Part shown: in pieces, positions 24,521-36,455 of the stretch
How the letters are laid out: each line of letters opens with the position of its first letter
How positions within the stretch are numbered: position 1 is the stretch's first letter
Assembly: GCA_013399305.1 (NCBI GenBank)
Contig: VXAI01000179.1
Span: 842,786-906,785, forward strand
Length of the DNA: 64,000 nt
From: Rostratula benghalensis
Lineage: Eukaryota > Chordata > Aves > Charadriiformes > Rostratulidae
Direction of reading: 5' to 3'
Translations under genes and position numbers: made by a program
Notes under the pieces: generated by a model
Seen by the model: the letters and a program-made list of their open reading frames with translations, nothing else
Database searches by the model: none
Told to the model about the DNA's origin: nothing

Positions 24521-27500
24521 AGGGGCTGAAGGAAGATGTGTTGAACTGTGGCTGGGGTGACTGTGAACACAGAACCATTTTCCTTTGTCGTCTTGCCACA
24601 TTTCAGTCACCCCTCCAGCCTTGTCATTAAGACAGTACAATCAGATAGAAGACAAAATACCCATTGCTCTTAGCATCAACTGCTTAAAAATATGGTCCAT
24701 GAAAACTGAGCAGCCTTATTCTACAACAAAAATACATGTTCATTTACTCAATAAGAAATTCAGCTGGAAGATGAAAGATAAGTGCAAGTGAACAATACTG
24801 CAGTGACAGAGCACACTGCAATAATACCTATACATGTCACATTTGTAGACAAAGATTTCTTTTATCTAACTTCATTTTCTCACATGCTGGTTACCTTAGG
24901 TGAAGGGAAACACTTTCCTGCAGTGAATGTGACTTTATACATGGTTTAGACTAGCTGGGAGGAATTTCAGATCCTCTTTCCAAACAGAAGTCAAAAAGGG
25001 TTTTCCTCTCTTCTGCCTTCTTCCAGGCAGAATATCTTGGTATTTCTATTATTGCCATGTTACTGAAAAGAAAATCGGGGCATATGTGCCTAGCTCAGGG
25101 CTATCCAGGTTCATAATTCCTGCAGAGTTAACTAAGCATCACATACTGAAATACACTTGAAAATTAAAAGTGAAAAAGACAGACTTTTGGATCTTTATGG
25201 TCTACTTAATTTCCCCAGTAACATATGACGGGTTTTAAGAAACATTGCCATACCAGCTTGAAGTTACAGATATTCAGAAAAAAAATTATATTACTTTTTA
25301 AGATACTACTCATAAGATTTCACTTGTGCAGAATTCTCAGGACAAGCAGCATGCTTAGTGTCCCCTGGCTTCCATATGGGCTGGAATAGAAATATCCTGG
25401 CAGGGGCAAATTATATGTGCCTTTTAGGCCAAAATGTTCAGATTCCTGCATCCCTGTGCTCTGCAGGGAAGATTCTCTATCCAAATTGTATATTTGCATT
25501 TTAAAGGCACCTGGATCTTTTCATTGGTTATAGAGGGAATTTTGACAATTTGAGACTCATTTACTAAGCATTTAAAATTTCATTGCAAGGTAAATATTTA
25601 ATTTAGACAACTACATTGCTTCCAAAATTGATCAATCAATGAAGTTTAGGGCTGGGTAAGATCGATATTTCATCAAAACAAACCTTACGTTTGTCACCGG
25701 TCATTATATTTCACCATCTTGTCCTCTGTATGATAAATTAAACAAGCATAAGGAAGATAAAAAAGAAAATATANNNNNNNNNNNNNNNNNNNNNNNNNNN
25801 NNNNNNNNNNNNNNNNNNNNNNNNNNNNNNNNNNNNNNNNNNNNNNNNNNNNNNNNNNNNNNNNNNNNNNNNNNNNNNNNNNNNNNNNNNNNNATATAAC
25901 AACCTGGAAGTAGTCATACCAAAGGGCAGAGCTGACTGAGTTCCTGGCCAAAGGGTTGAAAATGAGAACTATAATTGAAATATTTCAACCGTCTCTGCCA
26001 TTGGTCAAGGTAACTCTTCTGCTTCTCAAATGATCTTTCTGAATATACTCCTATGCTTTTGATCCTGGCACAAGCACCATTACACAAAGATCTTGCTAGG
26101 ACACATGCACAACAGGAGAACTTTCTTCCTATCATCTACCAGGGAAATACTAGTCCTTCTTTAAAAGTTCTTCCACACATGAAGTGGTCTCCCTCCAAAA
26201 AAAAGAGCATATTGACATTTTCTTAATACACAGTGGTTGCCATTAAATAAAAGAGAAATAAACTAAGATTTCCTCCTTGAGGACTGGGAAAGTCAGTGGA
26301 GCCATGGATGTACCTTCGTACTACTTGGGTGGTTATTTAAGATGATAGGCTTACCTCAGACCTACAGAACTTGCACATCTATGAGATAATGTTCGAACAC
26401 AAATCGGCATGTTATGCCTATGCTGTCAAGAGGGCTTGAGGAGGAATGTTTCAGATTTCTACCTCAAATACAGCTTTATATCTCCAAATCAAAAAATTCT
26501 TCCCAGAAATGAGGAGTGCTTAGAAAACATCCTTCAAATGCAAAAGTTGACAAGACTCACACTTTACTTGTAGGATACTAAATAGTTTTGTGGAAAATTT
26601 CTAAGCATTTTCATTTTTATAGGAAGAAGTTCCCAAAACTTATTTTTGTGGCTAACAAAACTGTTCATCTTCCAGAAGAGTAGCCCAGCATCTTCCCAGG
26701 GCTTGATATAGGTCATGCTGTTTCCAGAGTGAGACTCCCCTACCAAAGATGAAAAGAGAAAGCAGAAGTTCCTTACATGCAACTACACAGGTCTTGAAGG
26801 TCCTCTCCAAAAGTGTTTAAGAACAGACCAAGGAGAAACAAAGAAAAAAATCTCTTTTTTATGCATTTGAACATACCATTATTAAGAAGAAAGTGCTTGT
26901 GTACAAAAGCATGCTCAAAGTTATTTTTGTTTTAATAATGAAACAATAATTTTATTAAAACTGCAGTTGTTATATTTTTGCAAGACTTCTTAGTGACATT
27001 GACATTTCTGTAACCTCCATAACAAACCACACTTATTCAATACCACTCTTTGCATGTCACACTGTGCCGGTGTTATGTGATCATGTAATGAAAGACCCTA
27101 TCATAAAATATAATATACACAATGGGAACAGAATTGTGGTTGCCAAGGGAGTCTTAATTCTGAATTTCCTGACTCTTGTGGGTTTAAATCTCAAACTTAA
27201 CATTGTATTAACATATTTTTAATTGAGCAAGAGGGGAAAGAAAAGCACATATTAAAAGCCTTTATTAGTTAAAGATGAGGATTTCCCAACAAACATGTTT
27301 TAGCTCTCCATTTTTCATTCCAAAATTTCTCTGTAATATAAAACTAGCTGCTTTGGTCTCTTTGCACTGAGTTGTCTCAAAATTAAGACCTGTGATGTGA
27401 CACAATTCATCTTTATTTTCAATCTATTTGATCTTGCAATCTCTGCTCTTGCAGGACTAGATCCTATTCCCTAGAAAGCACTTCCCATCTCCTGTTAGAT

Positions 27501-28865
27501 GGAAAGAGTAGGATTGTCCTGTTATAATTCAGACACTAATATTAAATGCTTTTAAGTAAATAACAGCATTGGGGGAAGTAAGTGCTTCTGTCAAAAAAAT
27601 TTAATTGGAGTTGGTGTAATTGTCCAGAAACTATTTAATTTGTTCAGTTAGTTTAACTTCTATAAGATTGAAGAACAGAAAGAAAACAATTGTTTCTTTT
27701 TTTCCTATTCTTTATAACAATGATTTTTTTACCAGAAGGCTTCAGGTTTTATAAGACTTTAAATCTTATATAACATTTTAAGCCACAACAGAGAATTTGG
27801 TCATATTTTTATTATTTTTTTTTACATCATTCTGTTTTACTCACCCTATGGAAAAATCAAACCTTTGATGTTGACTATTGTATAAAAAACTTTTGACATG
27901 TCTCTGAAAATATGGCAAGTCTGTTGTCTTTGGAGAAAATTCTGCTTAATAGCCTGATGTAAAAACTTTTTTACAAATAGAAATTCTCAGTATAGGCCTC
28001 ATTTAACATTGATTTAAGTCAGCAGGAGATTTTTTGTTAATCCCATTTTTCTCTTTTCTTCTGATGATTTCCTTTTTGCTTTTAATTTTCTTTTCTGCTC
28101 ATCTTAAGCTGTTCTAAGAATTGGATTATTTATTCTAGCTGTTGAATAATATTCTATGAGAGGCACGCCTCTAAAAGGACAAAAACTGCCCTACCACCAA
28201 AGCAAACCCAAAGCAAAATAACAGAGATTCCAATTTTGTGATTTACTTCCAGTGGTTTTGCTTGTCTTTGTAAAAAGACCACTCTCTGATCAGCTCTCTG
28301 CTCAAGGAATTCAGCATGAGCCCATCAAAAGGCCTACTTGATCAGAGCAGCATTATGCATCTACTCTCCAAAAGGAAACCAGGGTTATTTTGATGCTAGA
28401 AATCAGTGTGTCGTCTAACACAGCTAAGTGTCCTCTGAGGACCCCACTGGGAAATCAATAGAGTTTTATGAGGTTAGCTGCAGCTTTTGTGTAAACACCA
28501 TAGCATTTTATGATGGGAAACACAGTCTTTTGCTTTTTATGAAAAAAAATGGCATTGATTAGGGGTTTTTTTTATGTCTTGTGGGGCTGCTCAAAGCATA
28601 TAACCTGCAGTTTGAAAATCTTGCTGTCCAACAGCAGATAACACTTTATTTAAGTAGTTTCTTGTCCATTAAACTAAACAAAATATTTGGGGACCTTTAA
28701 ACCATGGGTAATGAAATAGATTTTGTTTTCTGTGAATAAACTCTTAGATAATTTATAATATAAAAATGTTGCTTTTCGCATTAATTTTTTTTACAATCCA
28801 GACATGTATCACGTAAAAGACCAGCTGATGTACTTTCCACACAACATTGTCACTCACCGAACACT
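24521..28865. other. No gene recognised; contains the assembly gap
   Basis: AT-rich unique sequence on both sides of the gap. The part from about 26.8 to 28.8 kb is especially AT-rich with few CpGs and almost no repeats. That is compatible with conserved noncoding sequence, but conservation cannot be judged from one sequence. Confidence 0.55.
25774..25893. other. Assembly gap (120 N)
   Basis: A run of 120 N flanked by AAAAAGAAAATATA on the left and ATATAACAACC on the right. The AT-repeat flanks suggest that an AT-rich simple repeat blocked assembly. The true length is unknown. Confidence 0.99.
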
Positions 28866-28920
28866 CACAGAATCTTCATGGCTGGAAGGGACTTTTAAGG
28901 TTATCGAGTCCAACCATACA
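28866..28920 (-). mobile_element. Short CR1 3' tail, antisense
   Basis: Only about 55 bases are recognisable: CACAGAATCTTCATGGCTGG, then AAGGGACTTTTAAGGTTATC, then GAGTCCAACCATACA. This is the terminal antisense part of a CR1 element. It is either a very short insertion or an old copy whose remainder has diverged. Confidence 0.8.
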
Positions 28921-31900
28921 CATTGGCAAACATACACACACCGCTTGATTGTTAATCTGGGATGGTTTCCTCCCTCAAGGTTTAGGATCAGTTTCTCTCT
29001 TCTGATGTTTATGTTTTGTGGGAAAATTTAATTCATACTGCCCATCCAATCACATGTACATTAGAGGTGACTCCAGTCTTCCCTTTAAGCAGGCATGGTG
29101 TTTGGATGAGGAATTAGATTGGGTTTCAAATGCTTTGCAGAAAATATATATGTATGTGTGTGTGTTGGCCTGAGATCTGATGAGTGTTGAATTATCCTTC
29201 ACTGGGCTCCCTGGGTGCAACAGGAGGCTTTGCTGGTTGCTTTTGAGTCTCCCTTGTCTCCTTTAGGTCCACTTGTAGGAAGGGAAATATGACATGGTCC
29301 CAATCCAAAGTCTTTCATTCTGACTGCTCCCCAGGTCTGCAGTGGGAGGACAAAATATGCCCAGCTTTTGCAGGGGAAAAGCTGCTTGTTGAGTACCTGC
29401 AATTATGACTTGACTTTGCATGACTTTTCCAAGATTTTTGGAGACAACCAGAGACTTCTAAACTAAAGGCTCATGGCTGTTTCTTTCCATATAGTCAATA
29501 AATGTTACATGAGATTCCTAGGGTTGATAAGGCAAAATGCTATATTTAAAACCAGATAAATTTTAAAAGGAGGAAAAATCAACAATGAAAACAACAGATT
29601 CTGTGGAAAATTTCACAACCCCTCCAGGAAATGTTTGTGACCTAGGTCATGGTTACAGCTATACTTCAGCCGGGAGAAAATATTTCCCAAAAAACAAGAC
29701 CGGTGTTCATACAGAGTGAAATAAAACTCACTAAACATCCTTGTCCATCCCGTCCAAACTAAAGCTACTCCTGGCAGACAGCAGCAGCTCACAGAAGCAA
29801 AATTTTATGGACTGTAAATAAAATCAGTGAAACATTCCTAATGTAAAGGTTATATATTTCTCCCCACTAGCCTGTTATTAAAGGTGGAATGGTCAAGGTC
29901 TGTGTGCAACTCTTTCACTCAGCATCAAAGTGACTTTTTAATTATACTCCAGTACACTGAGTAAAAACATATCTGCAGATCTGCTGAGGCCCTTTTTTTT
30001 CCCCTTAAGTTTCAGGATATCTTTTTCCTCTGCCCCCGCCCCTCCTCTCTCCCCCACACTCCCCAAATTTTATGTGATTATTTAGTTAAAAAATTAGAAA
30101 CTGAGCCTTTTATTTATCCACTGCCCAGAATTTGCAGCTGCAGGACAAGCAAGCTTCCTCATGCCACCCTGGGGGCGACCTCAGCTCTGACCTGCAGGGA
30201 CCACCCTTACCAGAGGTGAGAGGTAAAACCAGGTCCCACTCCTGCTCCCCTGGGCAGAAACCTCGTCTTTTATGAGACGATTGCACATGGGTGAGAGACA
30301 AAGCCGAGGCCGCCACGGAAATTCTGACTCTGGCCACAAAGGTAGAAAACCAACACTTTATCACCAAGCCACACAAGTCCTCCATGCAATTCCTTATTAT
30401 TTAAGAACATAAAAATCTATGGGCCAAATTTTTCCCCGGGTCTCAGCCCAACAGGCTCACTGCCTTGGCTTGCCCACCTCTCAAAGGAGTTGCAAAGAGT
30501 GCAAGCCAGCGGAGAATCTCGTTGACTTTATTTGTTTTAATTTACCCCACAGAGTTCTTGTTTGCCCAGGAGAACAACTTCTTCTTTACTTTAAAAAATC
30601 CACTTACCTGTCAAACGGTCAACCCAGCTATACCACAGAACTGAAATAACATTTTAAAAACCTCAGGGTAAGATCCTGTGCTGTTGAACAATTTAGACCT
30701 TTTTAGAAGCTGGTTAATTTTTAGGATCTTAGGAAAACCATACACGGTTGCTTTAAATAGCAATGAAAGGCTGATTCAAGCCATTAAATTTTATGTTGTG
30801 TGTAATGTTGTAATTGATGTCAAGCCTTTCCCATATTCTTCACACTGACATTGGGCAGTCTCCTAAATGCTAAGAGTGTAGTTACAAGAGTCCAGACCAA
30901 GTAAAGTACCAAGAAATGGGTGGTAGAATTGGGAATTTATTGCTAGGAACAGAAAGGTTCAAATGTAAAATAATTAAGCGTGAGCTAAATTTTGCCAGTT
31001 TCTTTCCCATCATTTATGTTGGGGGATAATTGTGTGCATTAAGTGTTTTGCTGCAAACCGTTTCTTCTCTGTATGCATATAAAACTTTATTACCCTTGTA
31101 AAAAGCACACTGTGAATTCTGATGCTTCTGTGTGTTTGGGAGCATATAATTATTCTCTTTGCAGGAAAACACTTTTACCTACATCCTAAATGGAACACAC
31201 CAGCTTCCTAAGTAGCAGCTCTTGAAAGCAGTATCCTCAGCTTTGAGCATCACTGAGGGAACAAAGCAAATTCAGTTGCGAGTTGAATAAGAAATCTTTT
31301 CATCTTACAGGAGATTTTAGCACAGTGCATTGCCTCACCGTTGCTATTTTCCTGATGATCATTAAGAAGTTTAAGAAAACTTATAATGATTTAGGGTTTT
31401 AACTCCAGCAACACTAAAGTGAGCTGAATAACCTCATTCATGCAAGAGCAACATCCTAGGTTGGTAAGAGCCGTCTGTGTATAAAGATACAGAGACGACA
31501 CCACCAAAGAAAAAGCAAGGGAACTAAGAAAAAGAAGTTTCTCTTTGCTATACTGTGTTTCTGTAGACTTTGCTGTCACTAATAAATTAAGCAGAAACCA
31601 TCCCTCAACACTGGTCCCATATTAAATCAGGACAATCCCAACAGGCAGTTTGCATGAAGCCACCCTAATTTGAAGGATGAGGTTGGCCAGCAAAGAGACA
31701 TGCAAATCTCAGTGGTGGCCTTGGAATGGCATACTTCAGGTGTACTCAAGCCTGTTGTCCTGGTCATCGCACCCAAAAGATGCAGTGACCTGGTCCCCAG
31801 CCTCTGCATGGTTCAGACAGTCCCACCACCCAAAGGTGCCTTGTGTAGAGCTACCCGAGTAGCTTCAGCTGCCTTCCTGAGCAGCATCATGGCTCCAGCA

Positions 31901-32070
31901 ACCAACAGCTAATTTGGGGCTGGTGCCCCAAATATCTGCCCAGGAGTTCATGAGCGTTTGGAGACAGGTTTTTTAAGGTGGATTGCTTGAATTGATGCAA
32001 ACAAAAAGCAAGCATCTAACTGCTTTCATACCTAGACCCATAAGGAACATCTAACTGGGCAGGTTTAGGA
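28921..32070. other. No gene recognised
   Basis: Unique sequence with a short TATATGTATGTGTGTGTG repeat near 29146. A GC-richer patch at 30110-30340 underlies a 91-codon minus frame and includes a possible tRNA-like SINE head at about 30317-30371. No supported gene. Confidence 0.55.
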
Positions 32071-32218
32071 TCCTTCCTTCCTTCCTTCCTTCCTTCCTTC
32101 CTTCCTTCCTTCCTTCCTTCCTTCCTTCCTTCCTTCCTTCCTTCCTCTCCTTTCTTTCTCTTTTTCATTCTTTCTCTCTTTCATTCTTTTTTACTTTCAT
32201 TCTCTTATGCTCCTCTCT
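32071..32218. repeat. CTTC microsatellite with pyrimidine-rich tail
   Basis: A perfect TTCC/CTTC tetranucleotide run covers 32071-32145, nearly 19 units. It degenerates into TTTC/CTTT-rich sequence up to about 32218. This is the longest microsatellite in the window and is likely polymorphic in length. Its homopurine-homopyrimidine strands could form a triplex. Confidence 0.97.
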
Positions 32219-35200
32219 AGTGCAACTATTTTATAGCACATGAGTAGAGCATGACTATGATCTTTCTCAGGGCAAAGCAAACTCCCACAGGGATTTAAGG
32301 CTGTCACCACTGTCACCTCTCCTCCTCTGAGTGCAGGCTGTAGTTCTTCACTCTGTCCTTTCTTACATTTCATGTACATTTAAAAGGAAAAGACCAAAAC
32401 CAGAACACTCAACTCGACAGATTTAATTCTACCATTTTGGAAGGGTTGCAAAACAGAACAAACCACACACAACAGATGTTATTCACGTTATTTAATATAT
32501 GACTAGAAGATGTGCAGTTACCCTAGTGATACAAAGCATTGATATAATGAAATTTTTAAATATGCAAGAGAGTTTTGAATTGGCCCTTACAAATGACTCC
32601 AGCTGTTTTCTAATGCTTACCTTAGCCAGTGAGGATAAGCATTAGTCACTGCTATGTGAGATATATACACTGCAATGAAAAAAGAGCTAATGGACTTGAA
32701 TAGAAGATAGGAATGGTCTTTGTGCAACTAGAGCATTGGTGTGAGGTACTAAAAAATGAGTGGATAGCGGGAACTCAGACCTTGAGCTGGGGGTGTTATT
32801 CTCGTGGTCTTCCCTCCCTATGGGAGCAGGTGACTTTGCTTTCCTAGATATAGTCCCGCTATGGACAGCGAGCTGAGAGGAAAAACCCATCTGGAACCTT
32901 CCATGACATGATAAGAGAATGGAAAAGTGAAAGAAGGCAACATTTCTGTGATTATGGTACACATTTGGCCCAAAATCTATCTGCCAAGGGAATGATTCCT
33001 TTTCTTTAAAGCTGCATACCTCTAGAAATAGTTATGAACATGCCCCAAGAGGGAAAAATAAAGTAGTTTGGATGCCAAGTCACAACTCTGTTTTGTGACA
33101 GACGTTTCCTGTTCAGAGATTGTCTTTCACCGTGAGCCAAGAGCCTCTCCTGGAGATAAGAATTATCATAGCCATCATCAGCCACCTAAAACATAGACCT
33201 GTCCTCCCATCCTGGCATCCTCCATTCCCTTTACAGCCAGTGGCACAGCCAGAGGTCCAGCAGCATGACTTGTCCTGTCTTAGGACATTTCAGACAGGCT
33301 GTATCATCCTCTGGATAGGATATTTACGTCAGCTCCTGTCCTGTTTGGTTTATCTTTTTTTAACATGCAATGTACAGACTCCGTCCTGCAAACCCCTGTG
33401 TACAAGAAAAATCTTCCCGTTGAGTGTTGAGGCCAAGGGAGCTACTTTGAGATGTGTGGATAACTCACATGAGCAAAGATTTGCAGAGTGAGGCCCAGGA
33501 TCTGTATAAGCAGTCCATGCTGTGTCTTCTGCCTTAGGCACACAAATCTGTCAGTTTTAAATCAAGCTGTATCATGACTTTTAACCTGGGCACTAAAATT
33601 TGAGTTCCAGGCACTCCTGCCCACTGCTTGGAGCCACCAAAGAGACGCTAATTATTTCTTGCCCTCTTGCTTGCCAAATCTCATCTCACTGCAAGAACTG
33701 CAGCCTGTGTTTCCTGGAATGGATTCCTCTCTTTTTCTTTTTATGCCAATATAATTCATTTCTGATCCCGTAATGCTGTTGGAGATTTAATAAATACCTA
33801 TGGCAGAAAAGGGCAGCTGTTTCTTGCATAACACTAAAATCTTAAAATGTCAAAATCAGCAGGACAGTCACCTCTTCAGATCTTTAATTTCACCCTAAGC
33901 AGATCTGATTTGTTGGAGGAAGTAACAGTTTACACATTGCAAAAATAAATGGTGCAGCAGGCGTTCATACACAGTAGGAGGTGTGAAAAATGGGGGGGAG
34001 GGGGAAGGGAGACTGATGGAAACAATCAACTAATGCAGAATGAAAGACTTCTTCTCTCTCCAAGTGGAACTAATAGGAACATCAAATATGTTAAACTAAA
34101 ACAGAAACATGAATGACGAAAATGTTTTCCACTTTTTTTTTTAAGAATTTTTTTTTTCTAAGAGTAGTCACACATGCTTGTGGAGGGATAAAACAAAGGC
34201 TTACCTCTAAGCACAAACAGTTTCAAGTGCTTGATTCGGAAATATTATTTCTGTTTATCTACATATGCTGTGTCAGCTTAGAGCAAATAGGCTCACTGGT
34301 GGCTGTAGATGGTTCATCCTCAGGGGATATTCCCACAGGTGCTGGAAGCCAAGCAATATCCCAGCAATATTCATCAGAGTAGGACTCTGGATCAGTAATT
34401 GTGAGCATCCCCCAGGCCTCAGGAGTCAGAGCTGGCAATTTCCAGTGGCTTCAGTGGGCGTGTTTTATGTTCCATTCTGTTGTAGGTGATGCTGGAAGAA
34501 AACAAGAGCAACATCTGGTCCTGCCAAGCATCTGGCCAAAGGAATGGGCATAAAAATGCCAGTTTAACTTTCATCTAGCACTGCCCATAAATACAGCTGT
34601 CAGACCAAAACCAAGTGGTGGCTCCATCTAGATGTTTGCCATTAAACTCGATATTTCAAAGGTGTTTTTTCTTTATCAGAAAAGTCATTAGATGCCAGGA
34701 ATCATTTTATCAATAGCACTGTTCAGAAGCAGTGAGCTTCCCAATGGGACAAGGGCAAATTCTAGAGGGAAGCATCTTTGTCTCAAAGGTTAAAACAGTA
34801 ATATAGAGAAAACAAACAGTGAGCGACATATTAGCCCAGTTTTATTTAAAAATACACAAGTTAATGTCAGCGGGTTAAATTATAGGTTTTTATTCATCAT
34901 GTTATCGAAGTGTCCTATAGTCTAAAAATAATATAAAACCAATTTTTTTTCCAAAAATGTCACACAGAACAAAATTCAGTCCCTGCTGGTAAATGCAATT
35001 GAATGGTTTATTCTAGCAACCATCATGCTCTTTTTCAAATGTTCATCCTCAAGGGAAGAATAGGTGACAAGATAGCTTTACTGCGCTCAGTCCTGCAACA
35101 CTCTCCGGGGCTCTTCCATAACCCAGTATTAGTCCAGACCCTCTCTGGGAGGCTCTCCAGTTCTACCAACCTCTTGGATCTCTGACACTTTGGACATCCA

Positions 35201-36055
35201 CGTTTTAGCTCTCAGAGCTGAAGAACACAAAAGGAAAGGGAGGCTGGTGGCATAACCATTGTTACCTCTGCTAGGCACTGCCACCACCATTGTCTAAAAA
35301 GCACTCTCAAAATAGCTTGACAGTGCCTCCATGTGTGGTAACAGACATTGCAGCTCCTCAGCACCTGATGCTGTGTTTCCTCTGGAGTTCCTATCACTGC
35401 TAAATAAATAATGGTTGAATCCATACTGGTAAATGTTAATGATCCTGGATGCTGGAACTTGGCTTCCTGTACAATTACTTTTCTTGAAAGATCCTTGCAA
35501 ACAATTCCCAGGCATCAGTGAGCAATTAGCTCAGTACAGAGACCATTCTTAATTGGAAATTTTGCTGGAGTGATCCTGTTTTCAAAAATGGTAGTATAAC
35601 TGTATGAACATGGTCAAATTGAGTCACTTAACCTCAGAGCCACATAGCACTACTTACTGATGCAGATGTAGCCAATGGACTGTGCCTCATATGAATCTGG
35701 GCTACCTGGACTACCTGGTGAAGAATTGTCTCAATGCCAGCAAACATTGCTCTTCTGGCTAGCCATTATTCATTTTCTTTGTACCAAAGAACAACTAAGA
35801 TAGTACTGAACCAGTTTGCTTTATCAATAACCTGTTCTAAATCAGACAAAACAGTTGGTGATGGATCAGATGTGGCTAAATCTGGAACTGGAGATGCAAG
35901 ACAGTGTAATACAGAGATTTGATCCAATCAGACCCAAAGCAGGTCAAAGAATCAGAGTGGCAATTCTGCCATCAGATTAATCTGTCATGATATCAAGTTC
36001 AGCAAATTAACAAAGTACACCCCAAGTGTCCTGCATGTGAGCTGAACAATTGGAA
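32219..36055. other. No gene recognised
   Basis: A 123-codon frame at 33120-33491 begins with TTG and has no recognisable domain. The 33.7-34.0 kb part is AT-rich and repeat-free. No exon with convincing splice sites was seen. Confidence 0.55.
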
Positions 36056-36455
36056 TTACGGAATTGTCAGAGTTGGAAGGGACATCTAGAGATCATCTAG
36101 TCCAACTCCCTTCTAAAGCAGGATTGCCCAGAGAACATTACTCAGGACTGCATCCAAGTGGGTCTTGAAAATCTCCAGAGGAGGGGACTCCACATCATCC
36201 CTGGGCAGCCTGTTCCAGTGCTCCATCATCCTCACCAGAAAGGGGGCCTTTTTCTCATATTTGAATGGAAATTCCTATGTCCCAGCTTGTGCCTGTTGCC
36301 CCTCATCCCATCGCTGGTAACCACTGAAAAGAATGCAGCTCCATCCTCCTTCAACCCACCTTTTAGATACTTGTAAACATAGATAAAGTCTCCCCTCAGC
36401 CTTCTCTTCTCCAGGCTAAAGAGCCCCAGCTCTTCGAGCCTTTCCACAAGACATG
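36056..36455 (-). mobile_element. CR1 LINE 3' fragment, antisense
   Basis: On the plus strand this starts with the antisense CR1 end (GAATTGTCAGAGTTGG, AGGGACATCTAGAGATCATC, then TAGTCCAACTCCC). It continues through GGGCAGCCTGTTCCAGTGCTC and CCTTCTCTTCTCCAGGCTAA to AGCTCTTCGAGCCTTTCC, the antisense of the LEKRRLRGD and [10 protein letters not shown] coding blocks. It is 5'-truncated just beyond. The terminal sequence differs from the AGAATCAT type tails elsewhere in the window, so this may be another CR1 subfamily. It is one of the better preserved copies here. Confidence 0.93.

Noticed and set aside
33120..33491. 123-codon plus-strand frame
   Set aside because: It begins at TTG, has no domain I recognise and lies in ordinary unique sequence.
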